Below are positions 1-12,030 of a stretch of DNA of 64,000 nucleotides, piece by piece. The stretch spans positions 23,961 through 87,960 of the forward strand of contig QKWP01002010.1 of NCBI GenBank assembly GCA_003550325.1. The letters are read 5' to 3'. This DNA comes from Gigaspora rosea. Its lineage: Eukaryota > Glomeromycota > Glomeromycetes > Diversisporales > Gigasporaceae. Position 1 is the stretch's first letter; each line of letters begins with the position of its first letter. Both the position numbers and the translations under genes were made by a program. The notes beneath the pieces were generated by a model that was given only the letters and a program-made list of their open reading frames with translations, ran no database searches and had not been told where the DNA came from.

Positions 1-59
1 TTTTTTTTTGTTTTATGTTTTTTGGTTTTGGTTTTTTTATTTTTATTAATTTATTTTAT

Positions 60-620
60 TCTGGTACTTTGCGAAAACCTTTGACAATTTCTAAATTGCA
101 AAAACACGAACTCGAAATGGAGATTTGGGGCTTTGTTTATTTTTTTATTTAGTTTGCTTACATTTTTGTTTTTTGTTTGTTTTCTTTTTTTTTACTTATT
201 TTTTTAACTTTATTTTATTTTATTTATCCTTTACTTCTTTCGAAACGCAAGAAAACGACTTGACTTTCCGGCACTTTACAAGAACACCAATTCTAACATC
301 ACTGGTACTTTGCAAGAAGTCACGAATATGAACGAATATAATCGAATATAGGTGAATATAAGCGAAATATAATAGTTTATTTTTTTTCGTTTTTGTTTTT
401 TTTGTTATTTTTTTGGGTTTGTTTTTGTTTGTTTTTTTTACTTGTTTTTTTATTTTTTTATTTTATTTATTCTTACTTCTTTTAGAACTTTGCAAGAAAA
501 CAACCTAATTTTCTGGCACTTTGCAAGAAGTAGCAAATATAAATGAATATAAGCAAATATAAGCAAATATGAGCGAATATAAAGAATATAATAGTTTATT
601 TTTTTTGTTTTCATTTTTTT
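60..620. repeat. AT-rich tandem repeat, about 2 units
   Basis: Two diverged units of roughly 240-300 bases. Each holds 'ggcactttgcaagaa' or a close variant, then short 9-11-base repeats of the type gaatataag, then 'aatataatagtttatttttttt', then a T-rich spacer. Any reading frame here is low-complexity translation of T-runs. The bases up to about 900 are similar AT-rich sequence with 'gcgaaaacttgc' repeats. Confidence 0.6.
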
Positions 621-899
621 AATTTTTTTTGGTTTCGTTTTTTTTGGATTTATTTTTTTTGTCAATTTTTTTATAATAATATATAATATATGTAATATTT
701 AAAATATAATATATAATAAAAAATAAAATTTTATATTAAATAGCGAAAACTTGTGAATATTGTATAATTAATAAATTAAAATATTATATAATAATAATAA
801 ATAAAAAAAAATTTATAATTAAATTGCGAAAACTTGCGAAAACTTGCAAAAACCTGTAAAATGTTCAAAAAGCATGATTATGTGAATATAATAATTATT

Positions 900-1172
900 A
901 ATTGATATCACTATTGATAGTAATCGATTAACCGGATATATATCGATTACTATCACTATTGATAGAAATCGACAGGGGTGTTGATAATCGATATATATTT
1001 TACCGGTTAGTAATCGATATATATCTATATATAAAATTTGCCGATGTGGTTTTATAAGTTATAATAAAGTGTGTTATAGAGGGTGCACTTATACAAGAAT
1101 AGCTATATATAATTATAAGGACATGCCTGAAGGGCATGCCTTTAGTTCAAGGCATGCCCCCCTGGGCATGCC
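900..1172. repeat. Cluster of short palindromes (ATCGAT and GGCATGCC types)
   Basis: From 905 to 1025 several 'taatcgat' and 'atatatcgatta' inverted motifs could fold back on each other. From 1122 to 1172 the 8-base palindrome GGCATGCC or a one-base variant occurs four times within about 50 bases. No gene is visible. Confidence 0.45.
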
Positions 1173-1189
1173 CAAAAATTTTTACGTAC

Positions 1190-1860
1190 CCTTTACCCTA
1201 GTTGACAGTGATGCATGTTGAGTCTGGTGAGGAGCTCGTCTAAGATTAGCTTGATTTTGAAAGTTCTTATTGCTGATTGATGAGGGTGTGTGAACTTAGA
1301 TAGAGGACTATTATGGTAGTTTAGGAGTTAGAGTGTATTCGGCCAGTCAATATCTTTGGTGTTCCTGTTCCAGTCCAGGATTCTGTTGAGGTTGTGCCAG
1401 TCTGCTATAACCCAGGTATTTTGGAGGTGTCTGATCAGGCGTCTGAGGTTGTGTGGAAAGGTAAAGTTGTGAAGTTTGGGAACAAATTTGTCTGGTATTA
1501 TATTTTCTGTTAGTACATCTATTAAAGTGGGTGGTAGTATGTCAAGTATAGTTGGCTGCTAATCGATAAGGGTTTGGATAGAGAGTTTCTTTTGGATAAG
1601 GATTATTTTTAGGGCCATCTTGTAAGGTTGTAGTGTGTTTCTTCCGTTTATGCTAAGTATGTGGTAAGGGGTTGCAATGATATGTTCAATTTCGTGAGCT
1701 AAAATTTTGTCATTTAAACATAGCGATAATTTGGATCCGTATGGGACCGTGGCCATAAGCGTAATTATATTGGTGAGTATGGATTTCTTTCTTGTTGACC
1801 ATGTGAGGTCAGCAGTGTGGAGAGTTTGGTTTAGGTCTTTGAGCGTAAATATCTTAAATA
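1190..1860 (-). pseudogene. LINE ORF2 C-terminal fragment
   Basis: Read on the minus strand, this encodes the linker and C-terminal part of an APE-type LINE polyprotein. The stretch 'IRTFKIKLILDEL' matches 'LKNFKVKLLAEELPT' in the long minus-strand LINE near 52.3 kb. 'NDKILAHEIEH' sits where an RNase H domain normally has its last Asp motif. The reverse transcriptase and endonuclease are absent and the frame holds stops (after 'IQTLID' and 'WPNTL'), so it is a dead fragment. The upstream edge is cut at about 1860 where an unrelated terminal repeat begins. It belongs to a different subfamily from the LINE at 21-29 kb. Confidence 0.7.
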
Positions 1861-1948
1861 ATTAAAAAAACTAGATCAGTGATATATTTATAGTAATTAT
1901 ACAGGCAAATTTGCCTGCGAACCTCTACAAAGTAAGGGATATATATTA
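1846..1948 (+). repeat. Terminal repeat related to the TIR element at 13.1 kb
   Basis: About 100 bases match, in inverse orientation, the left end of the element at 13126-13890. Shared marks are 'actagatcagtgatatatt', 'caggcaaatttgcctgcga' (a palindrome with core GGCAAATTTGCC) and the outer 'aagggat'. No partner end is visible nearby, so it is a solo end or the element is broken. Confidence 0.6.
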
Positions 1949-2065
1949 GACTTTGTATTTTCACTAAGTAAACCTATAAAATTATAATATATAATGCTTC
2001 AGAATTGGTTTGCTAAGTCTTTTTTGAATTATTTGAGGACCCAGACATCTCTCATATAGGTCATA

Positions 2066-2217
2066 AGGGAAGTAACAAAAATCAGGTGATTTTTTAGGGG
2101 GGAGGGGGTAAAAAAAGTTGAAATTATATATAAGAACCTAACTATTTATATATTGAGGAAGAGAGAGGGGGGTAGGCCTCTGATAAAAAATAATCAGGTG
2201 ATTAATGACACTGCCCT
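2066..2217. mobile_element. MITE, 152 bp, AGGGCAGT family, copy 1
   Basis: A short non-autonomous element with imperfect inverted ends (AGGGAAGT... and ...ACTGCCCT), G-rich blocks 'taggggggagggggt' and 'gggggtaggcctctg', and an internal TCAGGTGATT motif near both ends. Two further full copies lie at 6881-7034 (inverse orientation) and 48515-48668. Together with 6881-7034 it could alternatively form the long inverted ends of a ~5-kb unit; the free-standing copy at 48.5 kb favours separate MITEs. Confidence 0.65.
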
Positions 2218-4672
2218 AACTGGATTTTGGCCAATTTGGTCCAATTTGCTAAAAATAACAAAATATATTTGTTTAAATAACTTTTAATCTAGTAATCAGA
2301 ATTGAATAAACTTTTTTTTGTTAGATGCACCTCACTAAGAACTTCATTTTAAAAAAAAGTTTATTCAAATTAGTCTACTGGATGCAAAATAATTGCCAAA
2401 AACTGTTTTTTGCTTCTCAAATTTCGGGTTTTTGCTAAAAAAAAAAAACAAGGATGACCTTTGTACTAGATATCTGGGGTCCTATTATTTGTACCAAGCT
2501 TTTCTAAAATATTTTTAGTAATATTATTGGTCTAGTACTTGCTAAAAAGAAGTTCTACTTAGATATTTTGAAGATTAAAAAAATTTGGCCTATCTTTCAT
2601 CTTTTTAGAAAAATACTAAACTCTAGAACCTTGTTTAGTAACTTTAAAAACCTTCTTGTTGCTTTTGACTTGGCTTTTTGTATTATAGTATAACCAATAT
2701 CTAATATTTTAGTGCTAATTTTTTCTTAGTTATCTCAAGATACTTTGCCTATTTTTCTTTTTATATTAATTCTATTACTTTTTTGTACAATTCTATATTA
2801 ATTTAGTTTTTAGATTCTTACTCATTCTTCTAATCTTTAGATAATTCTATAAAAAGGTGCTATTATTTTTTAAATTGGCTTTAAAAAAATTGTTTGTTTT
2901 TTTAACTTGATCTGGTTCTGTTATTAATATTCTATATATATTCGAAGTATCTTCTTCTTTTAAAACCTTATCTATTATAACTTTTTTTATAGTCTTTTTA
3001 GAATACTATTTAGTATTTGTTTTTTCTTTTTTCTGATTATACTATATTTTCTTACTACCTTTTTTCTATATTATCTATAATATTTTTATTCTTTTTCTTT
3101 GTTTCTCTTTAACTTTTTGTTTTAATATTTTAATTCATTCTTTTGTTTATTAAATCCATTTTTTTTTCTACTTGTAGTACTAATAAGCTATATTTTGTAT
3201 CAATAGACTAAATTTATGTACAGTATTTATTAATTACAATATATCTTCTCAAATTTGATGTATATAGTAAACAGCTTTTGTAACAACTTTGAAAAATTAT
3301 CAGATTTAAAATACAAATAGTCTAATAGTTATATAATTCTAGCTAAATATAATTAGTTAAATTATATTTATATATATAGTATATATATTTAGCTATACAA
3401 ATTCAATCAAATTGATTAATATTATTTGACAAATCCAATATCTTATAGATATTTGATATTTTAAGTATCAGTTATCAGAAATAGCAGATTATCAGATTTG
3501 AATTATAGAACTGATATAGTAGAACAACTTTTTATAAGTTATAAAAGATTATCAGTTTTGACAGAATTAGTTTTAAGAGAGTATACTATATTAGAACCCT
3601 AAACAGTCTATATAAGATCATATTTAAAAAATTGCTAATATAGTAATGTTTTTTTTATAAAAATTTTTTTGAAGAATATAGTTTAGTTTTTAGATTTTTT
3701 TTTTTTTTAGAAAATATAGATTTGTTTTTTTTTTAAAAAAAAAATAGTTCTATTTTTTTTTTTAAAAAAAAAAATATAGGTTTGTTTTTTTAGAGAATGT
3801 TATATTTCAAAAAAGTTAAAAAATTTTAAAATTCTTTATAATATTTGAAATATAGCTGGTATATACTAATATAAAAGTGCTAGCAAAAAAAATTTTACTA
3901 TAATGCCCAAATATAAGCTTATATAGATTATTCAGAGTTCTACTATATCTATCTATTTTATCTAAATTGCCTACTATGCTAGTTTCTAAAAGTTTTAGTA
4001 TTAAAAAATAGTAGAAATCGCTCTATATACTTTGTAACTTTTTCTAATTTATATTTGATTATTTTTAAAAATATATACTTTAATAGAACCCAAAATATAT
4101 ATAAATATATCAGGTATTATTTATTTTTTGTATTTTTTATACAAATCTTTTCTATTTATAGTAATTTTTGCTTATTTTTGTTTTTTTTGCAAATCTTTTT
4201 ATATTTAGTAATTTATAATTAACCTGATCTATTTATGTATATTTTGGAGTTCTATTTTGATACTGCTTTTAAGATCACTTTCTCAATACTTCTTATTTTT
4301 TATATTTCCTTTTCTATATTTATCTTTTTCTTTTTTCTTTTTTTTTTATTAAATACCTTAATTTGCTATTTGTTTCTAATCCAACTAATAGTATCTTCTC
4401 TAGTATTGAATTATACTCCTTCTATATCTCTTTTGTTGCCTTTTTATATAAAAAAATTTTTCTTTTAGGAAAATTCTTCTTCTTTCTTGTCTTTTGAGTA
4501 TATTTTAATAGGACCCAAACAATCTATAAATAGCTAACAATTTTAAAAAATTGTTATATATTTCTAAAAATGGAGAAGATTTACAGAAATATAGTCAAAA
4601 ATAAGCATTAATATAGAAAAGATCTACAAAAAAATTGTCAAAAATAAGCAAAAGCAAATTGCCACCTATCTA
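2218..4672. other. AT-rich stretch without a recognisable gene
   Basis: Long T/A-rich sequence with frequent 'tatatag' motifs, A- and T-runs (3650-3790) and no reading frame with non-random composition. It may be an old, heavily mutated element, but I can name no domain. A frame at 4235-4468 is a run of Phe/Leu/Ile codons and is not credible. Confidence 0.5.
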
Positions 4673-6385
4673 CAGTGGGGTTCCATATTATTATGGACAC
4701 TTTGGGGGGAGCCATCACTCAAAATCGGGTAAGTAAACATGGCACGAAATTTATGTCACGTGACCCGCCGATCTCACGGTACAACATACTAAAATTTGGT
4801 GCAGTTTCATTACGTCATGCAAAAATTATGCAAAAAATTCTAAAAATTCGATTTTTTCATTTGTACGAAAGTCAAAATTTTACATTTTGTCTTTCTTTTT
4901 TTTTTCTTTACATTTTATTATAAAAAAAAACAAACAAATTATATTCTAATATTTATTGGGTCCGCCTCCAGCTAATATACAAGCATCGACCCGATTGGAG
5001 ATACTAGTGACCAGTTTACGGCAAAGTTCTGGTGGTGTTTCATACCACGATTTTTTAACAAGAGCATCCAGCTCTGCAAGATTACCTGGCCTTCCCTTAC
5101 GGCGTACAGAGCACTTTAAATCATTCCACAGGTTTTCAATCAGATTAAGATCCGGACTTTGTGGCGGCCAATCCATCACACGAATTCGGTGTTTCTTCAA
5201 ATATTCCAGGCCCACCCCGTCAAGATGAGGTCTTGCATTATCCTGGACAAAGATTGGGCGACCTCGATCATCATTTGCTGGAAAATTATTTATAGTTGGG
5301 ACAGAGTACTTCAGGAGAATCTCAAGGTGTAACATACCATTTGAATTGGATTTTAGAGGAACAAGGGGCCCAACCCCAAACCAGGAGAAGCAGCCCCAAT
5401 ACATACGTCCAGGACTACGTCCTACACTACTACCAATACAATCGATTTCACATTTTTCACTTGGTTCATGCCATACACGGCCAGGGGAACCCAAAAAAAG
5501 ACGTACATAGGTCTCATCCGACCACAAAACACGTTTAAAGTGCCAGACAGACCAATCCTAATGTTCAAGCGCCCATTCATACCTTTTTTCCATATTCGTA
5601 GCCATGATAAGAGGCTTTTGGGGGGCGACACACGAGGACAAGCCCAAATTGTGCAAAGAACGGCGCATGGTAGTTTTAGAAATTATTTTTTCAGTTTGAA
5701 TATTGTGTAGGTTGGTCATTTGCATAAGGCTGAGATGGCGGTTGCCATCTTTAACTACGTCTTTTAGGTTTTCAAGATCTGAAGTTGTTAGAATTTTTGG
5801 TCGACCAGTCCTTTTTTTTTGCACTTCCGTGTCCGACTCCCTGTACTGCTTTATGACGTTTCCCACAGAAATTTTACCACAACCAGCCGCGGCTGCAATT
5901 GTACGAAGTGAATCACCTCGTTGATGTCCATAAATTATAGCTTCTCGCTGACTTTCGGTTAAATCTTTTTTCATACCCATTTTTCGTGGGAAAAAAAAAA
6001 TTAAGATGCACATTTGTTTTTTTTATGCGTTTCCGTCATACAAATATAATTTTTTTTATATCGTGTAACGTGACCTGGGTATCACGCTACATTTGTGCGA
6101 AATTTGAACCAATTTGGGCAAAAAATTGATTTTTTATTAATTTTTTTTTAAAAAAAAAAAAAATCAAAAAATTACCAAAAATCGATTTTCGTACAAACCC
6201 GAAAATGGTACTTTCTACTTTCTCTTGCATAACTTCAGCGCAATCTGATGAAACTGCGCAAAATTTTAGTATATTGTACCGTGGGATCGGCGGGTCACGT
6301 GACATAAATTTCGTGCCGTGTTTACTTACCCGATTTTGAGCGATGTCACCCCCAAAAGTGTCCATAATAATATGGAACCCCACTG
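4673..6385 (-). mobile_element. Tc1-type DNA transposon with ~190-bp TIRs
   Basis: The element is 1,713 bp and flanked by TA on both sides (4671-4672 and 6386-6387), the Tc1/mariner target duplication. The ends begin CAGTGGGGTTCCATATTATT. The inverted match continues, with substitutions, for about 190 bases (4673 to about 4870 and about 6190 to 6385), which is long for a Tc1 element. It encloses one transposase frame on the minus strand. The ends still agree closely and only one coding break is seen, so the insertion looks fairly young. It lies in AT-rich DNA between two MITEs. Confidence 0.92.
4946..5977 (-). pseudogene. Tc1 transposase with one in-frame stop
   Basis: Cut-and-paste DDE transposase of the Tc1 family, about 343 codons, near the usual length. 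I chose the Met of 'MGMKKDLTE' at about 5977; an upstream Met at 6013 is also open. An N-terminal helix-turn-helix pair comes first ('REAIIYGHQRGDSLRTIAAA', then an arginine-rich 'KKRTGRPKIL' hook). The catalytic part has Asp in 'WSDETY', Asp in 'FVQDNARPH' and Glu in 'LIENLW', with 34 residues between the last two (DD34E, diagnostic for Tc1). The frame is continuous except for a TAG at 5558-5560 between 'WALEH' and 'DWSVWHF', possibly a former CAG. This copy is probably inactive unless the stop is read through. Confidence 0.9.
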
Positions 6386-6880
6386 TATATATAGTTCGGG
6401 GTCCTATTTTAATACTATTAAAGTATTAATTTCTGTTTATTTAGGATTGTAGTTACTGTTTGTTATAAGGTTTATCTTTCAATATCACTTTTTTTCTTCT
6501 AATTTCAATATATTAGATATTCAAATTTGATTAATTCTTGTTCTAGCTATACTATTGTCCAAATATATTTTTGCTAAATAGGATTACAATAGTAAAATGT
6601 TTCTACAAAATCTATACTTCTTAACAATCTATTAGTATATAATTGCTACTTTTCTAAAAGTAAAAATTGCCTTAAACAAGTAGATATTTGTCTTTCTATT
6701 CTTATAATATATTTACTCTATATGCTATCTACTAAGAGGCCAACTCCTAAGTCTTTGTACTTGCTCTGTTCTAAGTTTAGCTAAAAATTTAGCTTTACTT
6801 TTTTTCAAATTGGGTTTTGTTATTTCTATTATATTAAATCTTTGTTCTTTTTAAAATTAATTAATTCTTGTAACATATAA
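6386..6880. other. AT-rich spacer, no gene seen
   Basis: Sequence between the Tc1 element and the next MITE. Composition resembles the flank left of the Tc1 element, in keeping with the transposon having split one older AT-rich block. I see no coding or RNA signal. Confidence 0.5.
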
Positions 6881-7034
6881 GGGCAGTGTCATTAATCATC
6901 TACTTATTTTTTATCAGAAGCCTACCCCCTTCCCACTTTCTTAATATATATATAGTCAGGTTCTTATTTATAATTTCAACTTTTTTTACTCCCTTCATCC
7001 TTTTAAAAAATCACCTGATTTTTGTCACTCCCCT
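6881..7034. mobile_element. MITE, AGGGCAGT family, copy 2 (inverse)
   Basis: Inverse-orientation copy of the 2066-2217 element, about 80% similar by eye, starting 'gggcagtgtcattaatcat' and ending 'tttttgtcactcccct'. It carries the same 'gcctacccccttccc' block. A short frame overlapping it is only a translation of the repeat. Confidence 0.65.
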
Positions 7035-8960
7035 AAGTATTTCTTTAATACTATTTATATTGTGTACTTCTATTTTAAAAACTTTAAAATTTTTTTTAAA
7101 ATAGCTCTGTTAAATGTAGGTTCTTTTTTTTGTTTTTTTTTTTACTATAAGCTCAAACTCTTTCTCTATAGTTATGCTCTTCGAAACAATAGTTTTAGCT
7201 ATTTTAAAAGCATTTGGATATATCTACTCCTGTCTTTGCATTGTTAAAAAACTTTTAATATAACTTTTTTTAATCTTCTTTACTAGTTTTTGTACTAATT
7301 CTTTAATTCTATAACACTCTTAGTTTGTTTTTTTTTTTTTTGTTTTTGTATTCTTTTTTTGGAATACTTTTTTTTTATTATTTATTTTTCTTTTGTTATA
7401 AAACTTTTCTTGTTCAATCTTTTTCTTGTTGCTTGAGAATCTGGATATATAGTATTGTAGAAGTCCTTTTTGCCACTATCTTGTTTGTTAATTTGTAGTT
7501 TTTGTTCTTTTTATAAAAGTTGTAGCCTCTTATTTCAGATTGTAATTAATGTATATGATTTTTTTTTTAGTGCTACTTTTTTATTTTTTCATTCTCATAT
7601 TCAACTACTTTTAACTTCTTGAATTTCTATTTTTATTTTAAAAAATATGTACTACTTTTGTATCTATACTTTGTAACTACCTTAACAACAAAAGTTTTTT
7701 TGTAAATTTTGGTAAATTTTTGATTTTAGTATGATTGTATGAATTTTTTGTTTCTTTTTTAACTCTGTTTTTTTATTTCTTTCTATTGTAATTTTTGTTA
7801 GATATTTATTTTTTAAAGATAGTATTTAGTTTGCTCTAACTGTTCTTTTAAAATTCTGTTCTATTGCAATTCATTCTGCTTTTGTCTGGGTTTTATTGTT
7901 CATATTATGCAGTATTTGAATTTTCTTTGGCTAACCAAATTTTTTAATTATTTTTAAAATTTGCTTCTTGAATATACTATTTGAAAAATTCCAAATTGTA
8001 TATAATATACCTTCTTGGTTATAGTATTTAAGACTTGCTTTTTCTTTTATCTTTTATATTTTATTTTTGTATCTTTTGTATTCTTTATCTCTTCAGGTTT
8101 TTTTTATTTTTTTTTAAATAAAATTTTTCTCTTCTTCTTTCATCTTTTTTTTTTTATTAAATTTAGATTTTTGTGTATCTATGCTTCTTTTTCTCTTCTA
8201 TATTGTTTAGATTCTTTTCTTCTATACAATTTATAAATGTTAAAATTTGCTGTTCTAATTTCTTATTTCCATAATTTATTATTTCTGTTTCTGATAATGC
8301 TAATACAAGTTTTTTGCTAAATGATATCTTTAAGATATTTTCTAAAAAGCTTAAGATAATAGTCTTGTTTATTCTTTTTTTTATTGCTTCTTGATACTAT
8401 TTTCAATTATATAATTCAATTGCTTATTTAACAATATACATAGTTTTTAAGTTGGATATTTCTAAAAAGTTAGCACCTTCTTGTTATTCTTGAGTATACA
8501 GCTATCATCGGGAAATTAAAAACATTAATAATCGGTAGTAATCTTCAAATTTATCAAATCAGTACAGAATTTTGATTAAAAAATTGCAATGATTTTCAAA
8601 ATTTAGATTTTTGCAGTTCTCTGCAGATTTTTTGACAAAAATCTGTACAAATTTTTAAAAAGTATAATCTTTGCAAATTATAATAGGCATCGCCTATTAT
8701 AATCTGTGATAATCTTCAAAATTATAACTACTATACTTACCTTCCAGTAAGAACACAATAGGAAAAACAATAAACAAAACAAAACAATAAATAAAAAATG
8801 TGTGTTTTTTTTTATTTTTTTATTTTTATTTTTTTTTAATTTTATCGTTTTTTAAAATTTGATAAAACTGATGTTGAGAATAAAAAGTAAATTTCCGGTT
8901 ATTCCTATAATAAGTGATAACTGGAATTTACTTTTATTCCCATATGCATATATGTACATA
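7035..8960. other. T-rich stretch without a recognisable gene
   Basis: Very T-rich on the plus strand, with many small Phe/Leu/Ile frames that carry no motif. From about 8580 to 8700 there is a diverged copy of the 'ctgtgcaaattt...ctgcagattt' repeat seen again at 12.7 kb and 60.8 kb, including a small palindrome 'ataggcatcgcctat'. Nothing else is supported. Confidence 0.45.
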
Positions 8961-9226
8961 CAGTGTTGTCATGTCTACTATGTCCAAGACTTTTTTTACC
9001 CATGTCCACAGTGTCCACAATTGTGCAAAGAATATTTTGACTTTAAAATTTAATAAATTAGTTTAAAAAAGGTATAATTATATATTTTTTATAGTTCTGA
9101 ATATTTTTCTAAAAAGAAAAAAATAGGTTATCTTAATAAAATTTTAAGTAATTTAGATTTATTTTTTTGTTCACAATTGTTCACAATTGTCTACAAATTG
9201 TCCAGAGCTGTCCCATGACAACACTG
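8961..9226. mobile_element. Non-autonomous hAT-type element, 266 bp
   Basis: Ends are CAGTGTTGTCATG and its perfect inverse CATGACAACACTG. The flanking 8 bases are TGTACATA (8953-8960) and CGTACATA (9227-9234), an 8-bp target duplication with one mismatch. CAG-type ends plus an 8-bp duplication are the hallmark of hAT elements. Subterminal 'gtccacagtgtccacaattg' and 'ttcacaattgttcacaattg' motifs occur at the two ends, as expected for transposase binding sites. It has no coding capacity and must have been moved in trans. Confidence 0.85.
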
Positions 9227-9464
9227 CGTACATATACATGACTTATTTTTATTCGAATAAACCCTTATTTATTTTTTATTTTAACATTTTTTTAATATTT
9301 TAATTTATTTTTTTATCAGTTTTTTTTTTAATTAATTTATTTAACGTATATTTTTTTTATTTATTTAAAATTTATTTTGATTTTTTTTTATTCTTTTTTA
9401 AAATTTTTTTTAATCTTTTTTTAATAGTTTTTTTTCGATTTTTTATTATTATTATTTTTTTTAT

Positions 9465-9575
9465 TTTTTTAATGTATAAATTTTTTTTATTTTTTAATGT
9501 ATAAATTTTTTTTATTTTTTAATGTATAAATTTTTTTTATTTTTTTAATGTATAAATTTTTTTTTATTTATTTAA
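9465..9575. repeat. Short tandem repeat, ~27-bp unit, 4 copies
   Basis: Four near-identical units of 'taatgtataaattttttttat' plus T-rich spacer run head to tail. The rest of 9240-9600 is simple T/A-rich sequence. Confidence 0.7.
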
Positions 9576-9704
9576 AAACTTTTTATTTTTATTTATTTTT
9601 AAATTAGGGCCGTGCCAGAAATTACGTGATTCACCATGGATACATTGGTCAGGAGGTGATCACGTCTATATATAATATATATATATAATATATTAAATCA
9701 CATA

Positions 9705-9906
9705 CAGTCAACTCTCTCTAATCCGAACTGCTGGGACTGTTTTTTTTACTATGTAAAAATTTGTAAAAGTTCAGTTTTCAAAAGTTATATACAGCTTATC
9801 TGAACTTTATAATAAAATTTACAAATGTTCTAGAAAATTTTGGTCAGTTTAGAGAGAATTTAATAGTGTTCAGTTTAGAGAGGTTCAAATTAGAGAGAGG
9901 CAACTA
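9705..9906. mobile_element. MITE with CTCTCTCTAAT inverted ends, ~200 bp
   Basis: The left end is CAGTCAACTCTCTCTAATCC and the right end, reversed, is AGTTGCCTCTCTCTAATTTG, each next to TA. 'gttcagttttcaaaag' and 'gtgttcagtttagagagg' are internal subterminal repeats. End shape and TA flank suggest a Tc1/mariner or pogo-driven MITE; the driving family is not seen in the window. Confidence 0.65.
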
Positions 9907-9940
9907 TATATGGTATATAATATATATAATATATATATTT

Positions 9941-10270
9941 AATATTAAGTAACTTTTGGTCTACTGGTCCCTTTTGGATAATTTTACTACCAAAATGCTC
10001 GCCTCAATGAGATGATTCTAACAAGCCCAAAATCATCGAAATCCAATTACAGGGTCACAAAATCGTTACGGTTTTGTATTATTTTATATATGTTTTAAAA
10101 TAAAATTTTAAGATATATATATATAAAATAAAACAAAACCTTAGCGATCTTGTGATCCTGTAATTGGATTTCGATGATTTTGGGCTTGTTGGAATTATCT
10201 CATTGAGATGATCATTTTGTTAGTAAAATCGTCCAAAACGGACTAGTAGATCGAAGGTTATTTAATATTA
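9941..10270. mobile_element. Foldback element, 330 bp, copy 1
   Basis: Almost the whole length is one inverted repeat. The arm 'taacttttggtctactgg...caaaatgctcgcctcaatgag...aatccaattacagggtcac' returns in reverse as '...gtgatcctgtaattggatt...ccaaaacggactagtagatc'. A ~50-base AT-rich loop (about 10085-10130) lies between the arms, and AATATTAAG-like sequence flanks both ends. Two more copies lie at 20290-20626 and 20654-20982. Confidence 0.8.
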
Positions 10271-10289
10271 AGAAATAATTTATACATCG

Positions 10290-10610
10290 CACGTGTGATG
10301 TTGTCGCACCTGCTGCAGATCATAAAATCAGGTGTAACGTAAAATCAAAACAATTAAAATAACCCATTTTTTTATTGGATAGGGTTAGGGTGAGGTATAG
10401 ATTGTGTGTATGGGCGAGATGGGGTTTTTATAGTAAAATTTTGCAAGGAATTTTTTTTGTTAAAATCCTAAGAGTAGTTTCATATACTCAATTTTAAGTT
10501 ATAGATGATTTTTGACAAAACGAATGTTTGTTTTAAATTTTTTGATCATGTAACATTACACCTGATCTTGAAATTTGATTGGGAGAGCGACATATAAGGT
10601 GCATCACATG
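10290..10610. repeat. Dispersed repeat with 'gggttagggt' core, copy 1
   Basis: The core has 'agggttagggtgagg', 'tagtaaaattttgcaagga', 'ttttttgttaaaatcct' and 'agtagtttcatatactc'. The same string of motifs appears at 50.7-50.95 kb and 63.54-63.85 kb. Outer parts form partial inverted repeats ('tcaggtgtaacg' and 'attacacctgatc'), unlike the outer parts of the other copies. Confidence 0.55.
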
Positions 10611-10839
10611 GGCAATGAATAAATTTACTCTATAAAAATTACCCCATTAGCATTCTTTTAAATATACCTATTTTGCCATTTAGTGGGTTTCAAATATAAC
10701 CTTTTTCTCCAATACCTACTTTTCAAAAATAACCTTTTTTAAAAAATGGCCCTCCATTAGCTATTTTACAACTATGACCTCACATAGATTATTCAGGATC
10801 CTGGTTATCCTAGTAAAATTTTGAGTTATTACCAATTTT

Positions 10840-12030
10840 ATAAAATGCGGTTATAGTAACCATGGTTACAAATTTATTAACTCTATAAAGATATCTTTTA
10901 TAAATTTTTTTATTTTCAAAAATGTATATCACAAAGAAGCTATACTAAAATTGGTTATAAAAAGTTTTATTAAAAATATTTTTGTGAGTTTTTGACCAAA
11001 TTCAATAAAATTTTTTTATTTAATTCTACAGTTTTGTAGAATTAAAATAAAAAATTTTTATTAAATTTGGTCAAGAACTTGCAATAAAAGTTTTTTACTT
11101 CTAAAAATATATAACAAAAAAGCTGTTCAAAATTGTTTATAGAAACTTTTATTAAAGATATCTCTATAAATTCTTGACCAAATTTGATAAAAATTTTTTT
11201 ATTTGAATTTTACAAGTATATAGAATTTAAATAAAAAAATTTTTATTGAACTTGGTCAAAAACTCATAAAGATATTTTTAATGAAAATTTTTTTATTTTC
11301 ATTAATATATATTACAATAAGATTGTACCAAAATTGTTTACAAGAACTTTTATTAAAAATATTTCTATAAGTTAATACAAATTTTTATTTTAATTACACA
11401 GATTTGTAGCATTCAAATAAAAAAATTTTTATTGAATTAGGTAAAGATATTTTTAATAAAAGTTTTTTATTTTAAAAATATATATTACAAAAAAGCTGTG
11501 TCAAAATTGTTTACAAAACTTTGTTAAAAATATCTTTGCAAGTTCTTGTCCAAATTCAGTGAAAATTGATCTATTTTAATTTTACAAATCCATAGAATTC
11601 AAATAAAAAATTTAATCAAATTTGGTCAAGAAATTAAAGAGATATCTTTGATAAAAGGTTTTTTATTATCAAAAATGTGTATTATAAAAAAGCTGTGCCA
11701 AAATTATTTACAAGAACAATATTTTTGCTTATTTTAATTCATAGAACTATAAAATTTAAATAAAAAATTTTTATTAAATTTGGTTAAAACTTATAGAAAT
11801 ATTTTGATAAAAGTTTTTTATTTCTAAAAACATATATCTAATATAACAAAGAAGCTATACTAAAATTGTTTATAGAAATTTTTATTGAAAATATCTTTAT
11901 AAGTTTTTAACCAAATTCAATAATATTTTTTCTAAATTTATAGAATTCAAATAAAAAAAATTTCATCAAATTTGGTTAAGAACCTATAAAAATATCTTTA
12001 ATAAAAGTTTTAAAATTTAAAATATTTTTT
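10840..12030. repeat. Satellite array, ~155-200-bp unit, 6 copies
   Basis: Six diverged units are marked by 'acaaaaaagctgtnnaaaattg' or variants near 10925, 11110, 11310, 11487, 11680 and 11845. Each unit also carries 'gaccaaattcaataaaa' and, inverted, 'ttttattaaatttggtca', so units are partly self-complementary. No gene is present. The preceding 10620-10840 is AT-rich. Confidence 0.7.

Noticed and set aside
4675-4923. Short frame beginning 'MGFHIIMDTLGG' and its twin at 6087-6383
   Set aside because: These are translations of the two inverted repeats of the Tc1 element, which is why they look alike.
2066-7034. One 5-kb element with 150-bp inverted ends
   Set aside because: A free-standing 154-bp copy at 48515-48668 shows that each 'end' is a MITE. 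The inverse pairing here may be chance, though it is not excluded.
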